NCBI RefSeq assembly: GCF_023195515.1
Contig: NZ_JALPKR020000002.1
Location: 2,023,001 to 2,087,000 of the forward strand
Origin: Variovorax sp. S12S4
GTDB lineage: Bacteria; Pseudomonadota; Gammaproteobacteria; Burkholderiales; Burkholderiaceae_C
Length of the DNA stretch: 64,000 bases
Direction of reading: 5' to 3'
Part shown: positions 19,985-27,345 of the stretch, one piece after another
Numbering within the stretch: the first letter of the stretch is position 1
How the letters are laid out: every line of letters begins with the position of its first letter
Position numbers and translations under genes: made by a program
Notes under the pieces: generated by a model
The model's input: the letters and a program-made list of their open reading frames with translations, nothing else
The model's database searches: none
Told to the model about the DNA's origin: nothing

Positions 19985-21117
19985 ACATGCCTCATCTTGC
20001 CCCGCGCATACATCCACGTCGCTGGCCGGCCTCGCTGCTGGTCCTTGTTTTCGTTCTATTGAATTTGACGGCCTGCCCCATGAACCACCTGCCCCGCAAC
20101 ATGACCCTGAAGGCCTTCGACCCGCACCGGGCCGACTTCGCCTGCAAGCACGAGGCCGATGCCAACCCGCCCTTCACGGCCGAGGCCGACGCGCTGTTCC
20201 AGCAAGGCATGGCGGCGACCAGCTATGACCTGGTGTTCGAGCGGCGCGACTACGCCAAGGCGGCGGAGTTGTGGAAGCAGGCCGCGGGCATGGGCCACTG
20301 GAAGGCGGCCCTGAACCTGGCCGGGCTGCACGAGAGCGGCCTTGGCGTGCCGCAGGACAGCGAGCAGGCCCTGCTCCTGGTCGAAGGCCTGATGAAGCAG
20401 GGCGTGCCCGCCGCCTTCGACAAGATGGGCACCTACCACCAGCGCGGCATCGGCGTGACGAGCGACACGAGCCGCGCCTATGCATTCTGGCAATTGGCGG
20501 CGGACATGGGGAGTTCGGCGGCGCAAGCCCATTTGGGCGAAAAGCTCGATGCGGCCTATGACAGTCCAGGCGAAGGCTTCTGGGGCAATCGTGAGATCGG
20601 TCTGAAGATGCTCGAATGCGGGTTCGCCCAGGGCAATGGCGCCGCGGCCCACCAACTGGCGATGACGCTGAACAATGTTGATGAAGACTACGCCCGCTCC
20701 CTACGGATCTATCACGAGGGCGTGAAACTGGGCTGCAAGGATTGTGCAAACACCTTATCTGTGAGATTCGATAGAGCTACCCCTCTTACAGGCAACATCA
20801 TCGATACGGCGCGTGCCGAACGCTACAGCGAACTAGGCGACGCCCTCGAACTCAACCCCGACCTGCGCTTCCCCAACCTGGACAAGGTGCTGCCGCTGCC
20901 GCCCGCCGCCTTGCCCATCTGGGACGGCAAGCGCGAAACCCTTTGGACGCCGCCAAGCCTCTGGTCGCCAAGCCAGCCGAGAAACCCACCCCCGGCGCGC
21001 AGCGCACCGGCCGCGCCCACATCCCGCAGGGGCATGTGCTGCGGCAGCAGGCCCGCTCTGCGCCGGAGCAGGCCGACACCCATGCGACCCGCAGCGGCTA
21101 CTGGCTGCCCCGATTGA
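19981..21117 (+). CDS. Sel1-repeat lipoprotein, probable immunity protein to the PLD effector (copy 1, frame-disrupted 3' end)
   Basis: The ORF gives 378 aa. A signal peptide ending in the lipobox LTAC (about residues 28-31) predicts an outer- or inner-membrane lipoprotein in the periplasm, where PLD effectors act. Helical Sel1-like repeats follow (GHWKAALNLAGLHESGLGVP; YAFWQLAADMGSSAAQAHLG), the usual makeup of Tle5-type immunity proteins. After IWDGKRETL (about base 20940) the frame becomes low-quality Pro/Arg-rich, while the coherent continuation lies in the next frame (20943-21632). One base inserted there would restore one 550-aa protein. The gene overlaps the effector by ATGA. Immunity function is inferred. 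Confidence 0.8.
   Translation: MNMPHLAPRIHPRRWPASLLVLVFVLLNLTACPMNHLPRNMTLKAFDPHRADFACKHEADANPPFTAEADALFQQGMAATSYDLVFERRDYAKAAELWKQAAGMGHWKAALNLAGLHESGLGVPQDSEQALLLVEGLMKQGVPAAFDKMGTYHQRGIGVTSDTSRAYAFWQLAADMGSSAAQAHLGEKLDAAYDSPGEGFWGNREIGLKMLECGFAQGNGAAAHQLAMTLNNVDEDYARSLRIYHEGVKLGCKDCANTLSVRFDRATPLTGNIIDTARAERYSELGDALELNPDLRFPNLDKVLPLPPAALPIWDGKRETLWTPPSLWSPSQPRNPPPARSAPAAPTSRRGMCCGSRPALRRSRPTPMRPAAATGCPD
20066..20520 (+). repeat. Direct repeat, copy 1 (partner 21686-22140)
   Basis: This 455-bp block recurs exactly 1,620 bp downstream with nine mismatches by eye, mostly silent. Identity drops sharply after 20520. A second shorter shared block (about 20842-20930 versus 22473-22561) lies near the end of each lipoprotein gene. 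The pattern suggests duplication followed by partial gene conversion. Confidence 0.9.
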
Positions 21118-21632
21118 ATGTCTATGCCCACCGCGACTACCGCGAGCATGAAGCGGCCTGGGAGAGCGCCCAGGTGCCCCAGCGCTATGCCAAGGGCGAA
21201 GCCTTCGAGACGATGGACCGCAGCAGCATGGGCCAATGGGCCAAGATCAGTCCTTCCACCGTCTGGCACTACCTGGGCGAAGCCTCTCCCGTGCCCGCGG
21301 TCACCCATCCCCGGGTGGCCCAGGGCCTTGCCCGCGCCACCCGCGTGCCCGAGCCGCTGCTGTTCTGCAAAGGCATGCTGCCCTGTCCGCGCACCGGCGT
21401 GTGGGGCGGCCAGGTGTCCAGGGACCATCCGCTGGCCCGTCTCTACAACCGCTGGGACCGCTTCGCTTATGTCGAGAAGGGCCAGCCCTTCCCCGATCCC
21501 CGCAGCCAGCACATCGCCGTCGCGCCCCATGAGGTGAAGTGGTTGTGGCTGGACAACGCCAACCAGCGCCAGTGGTCGGGCATCGTCGAGGTGACCTTGA
21601 GCGACTTGCATGATGCGCAGACGGCAAGCTGA
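20943..21632 (+). CDS. C-terminal immunity-like module continuing copy 1 in another frame
   Basis: 229 codons open from a TTG at 20943, which has no ribosome binding site, so this is more likely the displaced tail of the preceding lipoprotein than a separate gene. The sequence is coherent and contains two related modules: SGYWLPR...GEAFE...VWHYLGE (about residues 50-110) and CPRTGVWGGQV...DHPLARLYNRW...GQPFPDP...EVKWLWLDN (about 148-205). The second module recurs in the small protein at 22728-23174. It vaguely recalls the predicted Imm71/Imm72 immunity families; that is a guess from memory. Confidence 0.6.
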   Translation: MDAAKPLVAKPAEKPTPGAQRTGRAHIPQGHVLRQQARSAPEQADTHATRSGYWLPRLNVYAHRDYREHEAAWESAQVPQRYAKGEAFETMDRSSMGQWAKISPSTVWHYLGEASPVPAVTHPRVAQGLARATRVPEPLLFCKGMLPCPRTGVWGGQVSRDHPLARLYNRWDRFAYVEKGQPFPDPRSQHIAVAPHEVKWLWLDNANQRQWSGIVEVTLSDLHDAQTAS

Positions 21633-22872
21633 TGACCGCCGATGGCCTGCCTTGCTGCTTGCGGCGGTCTTCGTTCTGGTGGGCTTGACGGCCTGCCCCA
21701 TGAACCACCTGCCCCGCAACATGACCCTGAAGGCCTTCGACCCGCACCGGGCCGACTTCGCGTGCAAGCACGAGGCCGATGCCAACCCGCCCTTCACGGC
21801 CGAGGCCGACGCGCTGTTCCAGCAGGGCATGGCGGCGACCAGCTATGACCTGGTGTTCGAGCGGCGCGACTACGCCAAGGCGGCGGAGTTGTGGAAGCAG
21901 GCCGCGGGCATGGGCCACTGGAAGGCGGCCCTGAACCTGGCCGGGCTGCACGAGAGCGGCCTTGGCGTGCCGCAGGACAGCGAACAGGCCGTGCTGCTGA
22001 TCGAAGGCCTGATGAAACAGGGCGTGCCCGCCGCCTTCGACAAGATGGGCACCTACCACCAGCGCGGCATCGGCGTGACGAGCGACACGAGCCGTGCCTA
22101 TGCGTTCTGGCAATTGGCGGCGGACATGGGGAGTTCGGCGGCACAGGCTCATCTAGGCTACAAGCTACAGGGCACCTATGACAATCCGGATCAGGGTTTC
22201 TGGGGCAACCGCGAGGTGGCGCTGAAGATGCTCGAATGCAGTTTTGCGCAGGGTAATGGCGATGCAGCCTACACGCTGGCCCTAACCATCACTGGAGAGG
22301 ACGCATCGCTTGGTGAAGACAACGCCCGTGCACTCCGTGTTTATCACGAGGGTGTGAAACTGGGCTGCAAGGATTGCGCACGCGATTTGTCGGTCGAATT
22401 TGACCGTCCTGTACCGTTGACGGGCAACATGATCGACACGGCCCGGTCGGATCGTTATCGCCTGTTGAGGGAGGCCCTCGAACTCAACCCCGACCTGCGC
22501 TTCCCCAACCTGGACAAGGTGCTGCCACTGCCGCCGGCCGCGCTGCCCATCTGGGATCGCAAGCGCCAGACGCTGATCGACGCAGCCAGAGTCCGCTCGG
22601 CGCTAACGAGCCGCGCCGGTAGTCGAGTGAGCCGGAGCGATCCCCGGGCGAGCGGCTCGACCTCACCGGCAGCCGGCCGGAAGATATCTATCCCACCAAT
22701 GCTTGGATCAACTGAGGCAAGAACGAGATGGCATGGCTCGCTTTTCCAATCGCAGGTGCTTTCATCGGAGGGTTCATCGGCCTCGCCATCTGTGGGTGTC
22801 ACGGCGCTGGCTCTGGCGATTCAACTGGCGCTGTCGTCGGTCTACTGTTTGCTGCCATCGGCGGAGGAGTAG
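21610..22872 (+). CDS. Sel1-repeat lipoprotein, probable immunity protein (copy 2, frame-disrupted 3' end)
   Basis: Paralogue of the gene at 19981, starting inside the end of the copy 1 tail. MMRRRQADDRRWPALLLAAV and the LTAC lipobox make a signal peptide; the mature N-terminal half is nearly identical to copy 1, the central part (about 22141-22470) has diverged. The nominal 420-aa ORF runs over the next gene and its last 90 codons look non-coding. In another frame, coherent codons from about 22621 (PGERLDLTGSRPEDIYPTN) end at a TGA at 22713-22715, so the native gene probably ends there and a single-base shift lies near 22600. Likely a periplasmic immunity protein of altered specificity. Confidence 0.75.
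   Translation: MMRRRQADDRRWPALLLAAVFVLVGLTACPMNHLPRNMTLKAFDPHRADFACKHEADANPPFTAEADALFQQGMAATSYDLVFERRDYAKAAELWKQAAGMGHWKAALNLAGLHESGLGVPQDSEQAVLLIEGLMKQGVPAAFDKMGTYHQRGIGVTSDTSRAYAFWQLAADMGSSAAQAHLGYKLQGTYDNPDQGFWGNREVALKMLECSFAQGNGDAAYTLALTITGEDASLGEDNARALRVYHEGVKLGCKDCARDLSVEFDRPVPLTGNMIDTARSDRYRLLREALELNPDLRFPNLDKVLPLPPAALPIWDRKRQTLIDAARVRSALTSRAGSRVSRSDPRASGSTSPAAGRKISIPPMLGSTEARTRWHGSLFQSQVLSSEGSSASPSVGVTALALAIQLALSSVYCLLPSAEE
21686..22140 (+). repeat. Direct repeat, copy 2 (partner 20066-20520)
   Basis: Second copy of the 455-bp block, offset 1,620 bp, nine mismatches counted by eye. It covers the lipobox, linker and first Sel1-like repeats of the second lipoprotein. Confidence 0.9.
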
Positions 22873-23174
22873 GCTTGATTGTTGGTGGCATTGGGGCAGG
22901 AGCCGCAACGATAGCCAACGCAGGAAATCGCGAAGAAAGCTCAACAGACAATGGAAACGCTGCAGAGTGGATTCACGGAGTTGCGCGATGCCCGCGTTCG
23001 GGAGTTTGGGTTGCGCGGGTCACTGACAGCCACCCCTTGGCGAGTGTCTTCAATGTTTGGAATAGAACCGCCAAAGTGACGGCGGGTGAGCGATTTCCCA
23101 ATCCAGCAACCATGCTGGCAGGCGTTGCTACGGCCGACGTCAAGTGGAAGTGCGTGGATGATTTTGCGGATTGA
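22728..23174 (+). CDS. Small glycine-rich membrane protein with CPRxGVW module
   Basis: 148 aa. Residues 1-65 form two glycine-rich hydrophobic segments (AGAFIGGFIGLAICGC; GLLFAAIGGGVGLIVGGIGA), like glycine-zipper hairpins. Residues 85-145 hold CPRSGVWVARV...SHPLASVFNVWNR...GERFPNP...DVKWKCVDD, which lines up along its length with the second module of the copy 1 tail. It starts 12 bp after the probable true stop of copy 2. It is probably a third, membrane-embedded member of the immunity group; function not known. Confidence 0.72.
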   Translation: MAWLAFPIAGAFIGGFIGLAICGCHGAGSGDSTGAVVGLLFAAIGGGVGLIVGGIGAGAATIANAGNREESSTDNGNAAEWIHGVARCPRSGVWVARVTDSHPLASVFNVWNRTAKVTAGERFPNPATMLAGVATADVKWKCVDDFAD

Positions 23175-23248
23175 AACGCAGGCTTTGCTGGCGTCCAAAA
23201 TCATCAAAACTCGCCCGGATTGGCGAGTTAGGAATTTCGACGAACGCT

Positions 23249-23470
23249 TCAGCCGCGTTTGCCGCCGAGCAGCACCAGCGCGCCGCCCACAACAATCGCG
23301 GCGACGCTCGCCCAGGCCGGGAAGTTGACTTGCTGCTTCTCCTTCACCGAAAACTCCAGCGGGCCGAGCTTGGCCTGGTGCGTTTCCTTGGTAAAGCTGA
23401 AGCCGCCGAGCCCGAGGCCCGCGATACCCGCCACGATGAGCAGGATGCCGGCGATGCGTGTTGCGTTCAT
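23249..23470 (-). CDS. Small two-helix membrane protein
   Basis: 73 aa, with hydrophobic segments at about residues 6-25 (GILLIVAGIAGLGLGG) and 50-68 (ASVAAIVVGGALVLLGG) separated by a charged loop. Similar short DUF3185-like proteins are common in proteobacteria, but I cannot assign the family firmly. An AACTCACC-type Shine-Dalgarno complement (GGTGAG on the plus strand) precedes the start. It lies 50 bp downstream of the Mla-like operon on the same strand. Confidence 0.7.
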   Translation of the reverse strand: MNATRIAGILLIVAGIAGLGLGGFSFTKETHQAKLGPLEFSVKEKQQVNFPAWASVAAIVVGGALVLLGGKRG

Positions 23471-23521
23471 GGTGAGTTCTCCTCGGGGTTATTGGTAGGG
23501 TCACGTCGAGCCGAACAGAGC

Positions 23522-24226
23522 TTACTGCCGCGGCTGCTGGTCGACCCACTGCACGATGTCGGCCACGGCGGCATCGGTGGCCGCGGCCAGCGCCTTCACG
23601 CCGCCGGGCGCGTCGGCGCTCGGTGCCGGCCGGCGCACGGTGAAGGTGCGCTGGCCGAGCACGCGGTCGCCGCCGGTGGTGCCGCGGATCAGCGTGGCCC
23701 GCAGGCGCACCAGGCCGACGCTGCTGCCCGCCGATTCGAAGTAGTGGCTGAACTCGTCGAGCGAAATGCGCAGCGTATCGGGCACGCGGCCCTCGGTGCG
23801 CGCGATGGTTGCACTTTCTTCAGGGCCGAGTACCGTGCGCCGTTCGGACAGCGCATCGCGCAGCCGCTGGCGCAGCAGCTGTGCCGGCGGCAGGCTCCAG
23901 CGCGACTGGCCGTAGGGGCGCAGCTCGTTGGCATCGGCATAGCCGAGCCGGTAAAGAATTTGCGTGCCGTCGAGCCGCGCGTTGCTCTCGATTTCCGCCA
24001 GCGCGAGCGTGGGCAGCGCGGTGGCCGGTGGATTGGCTGCCGCGGCCGACGCGGCAATGCCGGGCCCGAAGTCGTACAGCGTGGCGCGCGCTGGCTTGTC
24101 GGGCAGGGCGCCGCAGCCGGCAAGCAGCAGCGCAAGGCCAAGTGTCAGGCCGGAACCGAGGCCGGAACCCAAGCTGAAACCAAGGGATGGACGGGAGTGC
24201 ATGGCGTTCTTGTTCATGGTCGTCAC
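23522..24226 (-). CDS. ABC-type transport auxiliary lipoprotein (PqiC-like)
   Basis: 234-aa predicted outer-membrane lipoprotein; the signal segment ends at the lipobox LAGC near residue 38, preceded by an unusual run of GSGLGSGLTLG repeats. The mature part has the PqiC/YmbA-type fold pattern (ALPTLALAEIESNARLDGTQ; RLGYADANELRPYGQSRW; LRQRLRDAL; LRISLDEFSHYFE). It follows the MlaD gene by one base and is the last member of the lipid ABC transporter operon. Its probable role is docking the MlaD-type tunnel to the outer membrane. Confidence 0.88.
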   Translation of the reverse strand: MTTMNKNAMHSRPSLGFSLGSGLGSGLTLGLALLLAGCGALPDKPARATLYDFGPGIAASAAAANPPATALPTLALAEIESNARLDGTQILYRLGYADANELRPYGQSRWSLPPAQLLRQRLRDALSERRTVLGPEESATIARTEGRVPDTLRISLDEFSHYFESAGSSVGLVRLRATLIRGTTGGDRVLGQRTFTVRRPAPSADAPGGVKALAAATDAAVADIVQWVDQQPRQ

Positions 24227-24227
24227 T

Positions 24228-25199
24228 TCAGGGGCGTCCCAGCGAGTTGGTGGCAGGCGGCGCGGAGAAGCCCGGTTCGCCCGGCCCCGCCGCGGTGCCG
24301 CCGTTGCCGAACAGCAGCGATTGCGGGTTGTCGTTGATGCCGTCGGCCGCGCGGCCGAGCCGGCGCACCGCGCGCGAAGTGTCGTCGGCCACCCGGTTCA
24401 CGCGCGGCAGCGTGGCCGAGTTGAACGAATCGACCGCCTGCGCCAGCGCCTTGGTGCCGTCGCCCAGGCGTTCGATCGGGCCTTCGGGCGCATTGAGCCG
24501 GCTCACCGTGGTGTTGAAGTTGTTGGCAACGCGCGAGACATCGCCGGCCGCCGTCTTTACCGACGACAGCGTGCCGGGCAGCGCCGCGAGCGTCGGGTTC
24601 AGGCCCGTCTTCACCGTGTTGTCCAGCTGCTTCAGCAACGTGTTGGCGCTGGACGATGCCGCCGCAATGTTCTCCAGCGCATCGGCCACCCGCTTCTGGT
24701 TGCCGTCGCCGAGCAGCTGGTTGGCGCGCTTCGTCGCTTCGTCGATCTGGTTGATGATGGCTTCGCCGCGGTCTTGCAGTTGCGCGAGCATCGAGGGCTT
24801 GAGCGGAATGCGCGGCGGGTCGTCGTTGTTGGGCGCAAGCACCACGTTCGATTCGCCCTTGTCATCCAGCGCGATGAAGGCCAGGCCGGTCACGCCCTGG
24901 TAGCTCAGCGTGGCAAAGCTCGACGTGGTGAGCGGCACGCGCTGGTCGACCGTGATGCGCACGCGCACGTTGCCCTTGGTCTTGGGGTCGAAGTCGATCG
25001 AGGTCACCTTGCCGACCGCGATGCCCCTGTAGCGCACCATGGCCTGCGGCTGCAGGCCGCTGACCGGGTCGCGCGTGGAGAGCTCGTAGATGTTGCGCAC
25101 GGTGTTGTCGCGCGTGAACCAGACCACCAGCCCCACGAGCACGGCAATGAGGCCGAGCACGAAGGCGCCGGCGGCGAGGGCATGGGCTTTGTTTTCCAT
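24228..25199 (-). CDS. MlaD family (MCE domain) lipid transport protein
   Basis: 323 aa with one N-terminal transmembrane helix (residues about 7-29) and an MCE domain at 38-120 (VSGLQPQAMVRYRGIAVGKV; LTTSSFATLSYQGVTGLAFI). A long helical C-terminal region follows, as in MCE proteins that form periplasmic tunnels. It is the substrate-binding part of a phospholipid ABC system whose ATPase and permease lie directly upstream. Start at 25199 is 13 bp after the ATPase stop. Confidence 0.92.
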   Translation of the reverse strand: MENKAHALAAGAFVLGLIAVLVGLVVWFTRDNTVRNIYELSTRDPVSGLQPQAMVRYRGIAVGKVTSIDFDPKTKGNVRVRITVDQRVPLTTSSFATLSYQGVTGLAFIALDDKGESNVVLAPNNDDPPRIPLKPSMLAQLQDRGEAIINQIDEATKRANQLLGDGNQKRVADALENIAAASSSANTLLKQLDNTVKTGLNPTLAALPGTLSSVKTAAGDVSRVANNFNTTVSRLNAPEGPIERLGDGTKALAQAVDSFNSATLPRVNRVADDTSRAVRRLGRAADGINDNPQSLLFGNGGTAAGPGEPGFSAPPATNSLGRP

Positions 25200-25212
25200 G
25201 TGTGGCTACCTT

Positions 25213-26031
25213 TCAGTGGGCCGCGCCGGCAGTTGGCGGCGCGGCGTTGGAGGGTTTGTCATGCAGTGCCTCCAAGGCGCGCTGGCCGCGCCCTCCCAGA
25301 AAATATTCGTGGATGAACGGATGCGGATACGCGATGACTTCGCGCGCCGAGCCGCTGACGATGACCTTATGGTCGGCAAGCACCGCAATGCGGGTACTCA
25401 GGTCGAACAGGGTGTCCAGGTCGTGCGTGACCATGACCACCGTCAGGCCCAGTTCGCGGTGCAGGCCGCGCAGCAGGTCGCAAAAACTGTCGGAGGCTTC
25501 GGGGTCGAGTCCGGCCGTGGGCTCGTCGAGCAGCAGCAGCGGCGGGTCCATGATGAGCGCGCGCGCCAGCGCCACGCGCTTGATCATGCCGCCCGACAAG
25601 TCGGCCGGACTCATGTTGGCGTGCCGCGGCTGCAAGCCCACCATCTGCAGCTTGACCAGGGCCGCGTTGCGAATCAACTCGTCGGGCAGCAGCTTGAGCT
25701 CGCGCAGCGGAAAGGCAATGTTCTCGAGCACGCTGAAGGCCGAGAACAGCGCGCCGTGCTGGAACAGCATGCCCACGTTGGCCGCGCCCTGGGCGCTGAG
25801 CTCGCCGGGCGCCTGGCCCAGCACCTCGACGGTGCCCTTCGACGGCTTTTCGAGCCCGAGGATCTGCCGCAGCAGCACCGTCTTGCCGGTGCCCGATCCG
25901 CCAACCAGCGACAGCACTTCGCCGCGCGCGATGTGCAGGTCGAGGTCGCGATGAACCACGTGCTCACCCTCGGCATTCTTGAATACCGTCCAGAGCTTGC
26001 TGATGTCGACGACGTTGTTCGAATCGCTCAT
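25213..26031 (-). CDS. ABC transporter ATP-binding protein (MlaF-like)
   Basis: 272-aa ATPase. Walker A GGSGTGKT (about residues 41-48), signature DLSGGMIKRVALARAL, Walker B LLLLDEPTAGLD and H-loop VMVTHDLDTL are all present. LEKPSKGTVEVLG and the Met-Ile-Lys signature are typical of the MlaF/Ttg2A group. It overlaps the permease gene by four bases. Confidence 0.93.
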   Translation of the reverse strand: MSDSNNVVDISKLWTVFKNAEGEHVVHRDLDLHIARGEVLSLVGGSGTGKTVLLRQILGLEKPSKGTVEVLGQAPGELSAQGAANVGMLFQHGALFSAFSVLENIAFPLRELKLLPDELIRNAALVKLQMVGLQPRHANMSPADLSGGMIKRVALARALIMDPPLLLLDEPTAGLDPEASDSFCDLLRGLHRELGLTVVMVTHDLDTLFDLSTRIAVLADHKVIVSGSAREVIAYPHPFIHEYFLGGRGQRALEALHDKPSNAAPPTAGAAH

Positions 26032-27197
26032 GCCCTGAACCCGATTCCCTTGAACAGCACCGCGAACAGCGCGTCAACCAAAATCACCGCGGTGATCGAG
26101 GTCACCACCGACGAGGTCGTGCCGCGCCCCAGGCTCTCGGTGTTGGGTTTCACCTTCATGCCGAAGTAGCAGCCGATCAGCGCAATCAAGATGCCGAACA
26201 CCGCCGACTTCGCCAGCGCGAGCCAGAGGTTGGCAATGGGCACCGCACGCGGCAGCGCCGAAAGAAAGTAGGCGGGCGAAATATCGAGCGCCGCATCGGC
26301 CGCGAGCATGCCGCCCGCAAGCGCCGCCATCGATGTCCACAGGCTGATCAGCGGCATCGCAATGGCCAGCGCCAGCACGCGCGGCATCACCAGCCTGAAG
26401 CCGTGGGGAATGCCCATCACGCGCATGGCGTCGAGTTCTTCGGTCACGCGCATCACGCCGATCTGCGCCGTGATGGCCGACCCGGAACGCCCCGCGATCA
26501 GCACGGCGGCAAGCACCGGCCCGAGTTCGCGGATCAGCGACAGCCCGAGGATGTTGACCACGAAAGCCTCCGCCCCGTACTGGCGCAGCTGCTGCGAGAT
26601 CAGGTAGGCCAGCACCACGCCGATCAAGAGGCCCACCAGTGCGGTGATATGCAGGGCAGTGGCGCCGAACTGATAAAGGTGGCCCGAAAAATCGCGCCAG
26701 GGCGCGCGGTGCGGCGCGCGCAGAAGCGTGCCCACATCGAGCGCGAGTTGGCCGACCAGCCCTACGAAGTCGCGCATCACTTCGAGCGCGCGCGCGCCGG
26801 TGTGCGAGAAATGGCGCACCCGCTCGGCCAGCGTGGGCGGCGGCTCCTCGGGCGTTCCGACCGTGTACTGGGCCACCTGGTCGAGCACCGCCTTGTGCTG
26901 CGGCGACATCTCGAGCGTGGCCGGCCAGTCGTGGCGCCAGTGTTCCCACAGCAGCTGCGCACCGATGTGGTCGAGCTGCTCGATGGGGCGCAGGTCCCAT
27001 GCGCGGCCGTCCGCGGGCGGTGCGCCGGCCAAATCTTTTTCGAGGGACTGCCACGCGGTGCGCGACGACATGGCCAGCGTGGTCCAGCGGCCGTGCGCCA
27101 CGGTCCAGCTGCGGCCGTCCTGCTCGCGCTGCTCGACGCGCGGCAACACGCTGTCGGCGGCGGATGCGTCGTCGGCAGGCGAAGTTGCTATGGGCAT
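26028..27197 (-). CDS. MlaE family ABC permease with N-terminal STAS-like domain
   Basis: 389 aa from the ATG at 27197. Residues about 25-125 form a STAS-like domain (WDLRPIEQLDHIGAQLLWEHW), the place normally taken by a separate MlaB protein. Residues 150-389 are the MlaE permease with GVVLAYLISQQLRQYGAEAF, SLIRELGPVLAAVLIAGRSG and EELDAMRVMGI, the conserved coupling motif. First gene of the operon permease-ATPase-MlaD-lipoprotein. The upstream frame is open for 18 more codons but lacks family sequence. Confidence 0.92.
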   Translation of the reverse strand: MPIATSPADDASAADSVLPRVEQREQDGRSWTVAHGRWTTLAMSSRTAWQSLEKDLAGAPPADGRAWDLRPIEQLDHIGAQLLWEHWRHDWPATLEMSPQHKAVLDQVAQYTVGTPEEPPPTLAERVRHFSHTGARALEVMRDFVGLVGQLALDVGTLLRAPHRAPWRDFSGHLYQFGATALHITALVGLLIGVVLAYLISQQLRQYGAEAFVVNILGLSLIRELGPVLAAVLIAGRSGSAITAQIGVMRVTEELDAMRVMGIPHGFRLVMPRVLALAIAMPLISLWTSMAALAGGMLAADAALDISPAYFLSALPRAVPIANLWLALAKSAVFGILIALIGCYFGMKVKPNTESLGRGTTSSVVTSITAVILVDALFAVLFKGIGFRA

Positions 27198-27345
27198 GGT
27201 GCGGCGGGGCAGGGCGAAGTAAGAAAAAAGAAGCGGTCGGAAAGGGCGCATCGTAACCGGATGAATCGGCTTTTCCCGTACGCCGCGCCGGTGCTTTGCG
27301 TAGGGCGGAACGCCGTCCGAATAGCCACGCGCGCCCTTTTTCCGG

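Noticed and set aside
23171-24337. 388-codon plus-strand ORF across the small membrane protein and lipoprotein genes
   Set aside because: Shadow frame, very Arg/Ala/His-rich, opposite two genes with clear family features.
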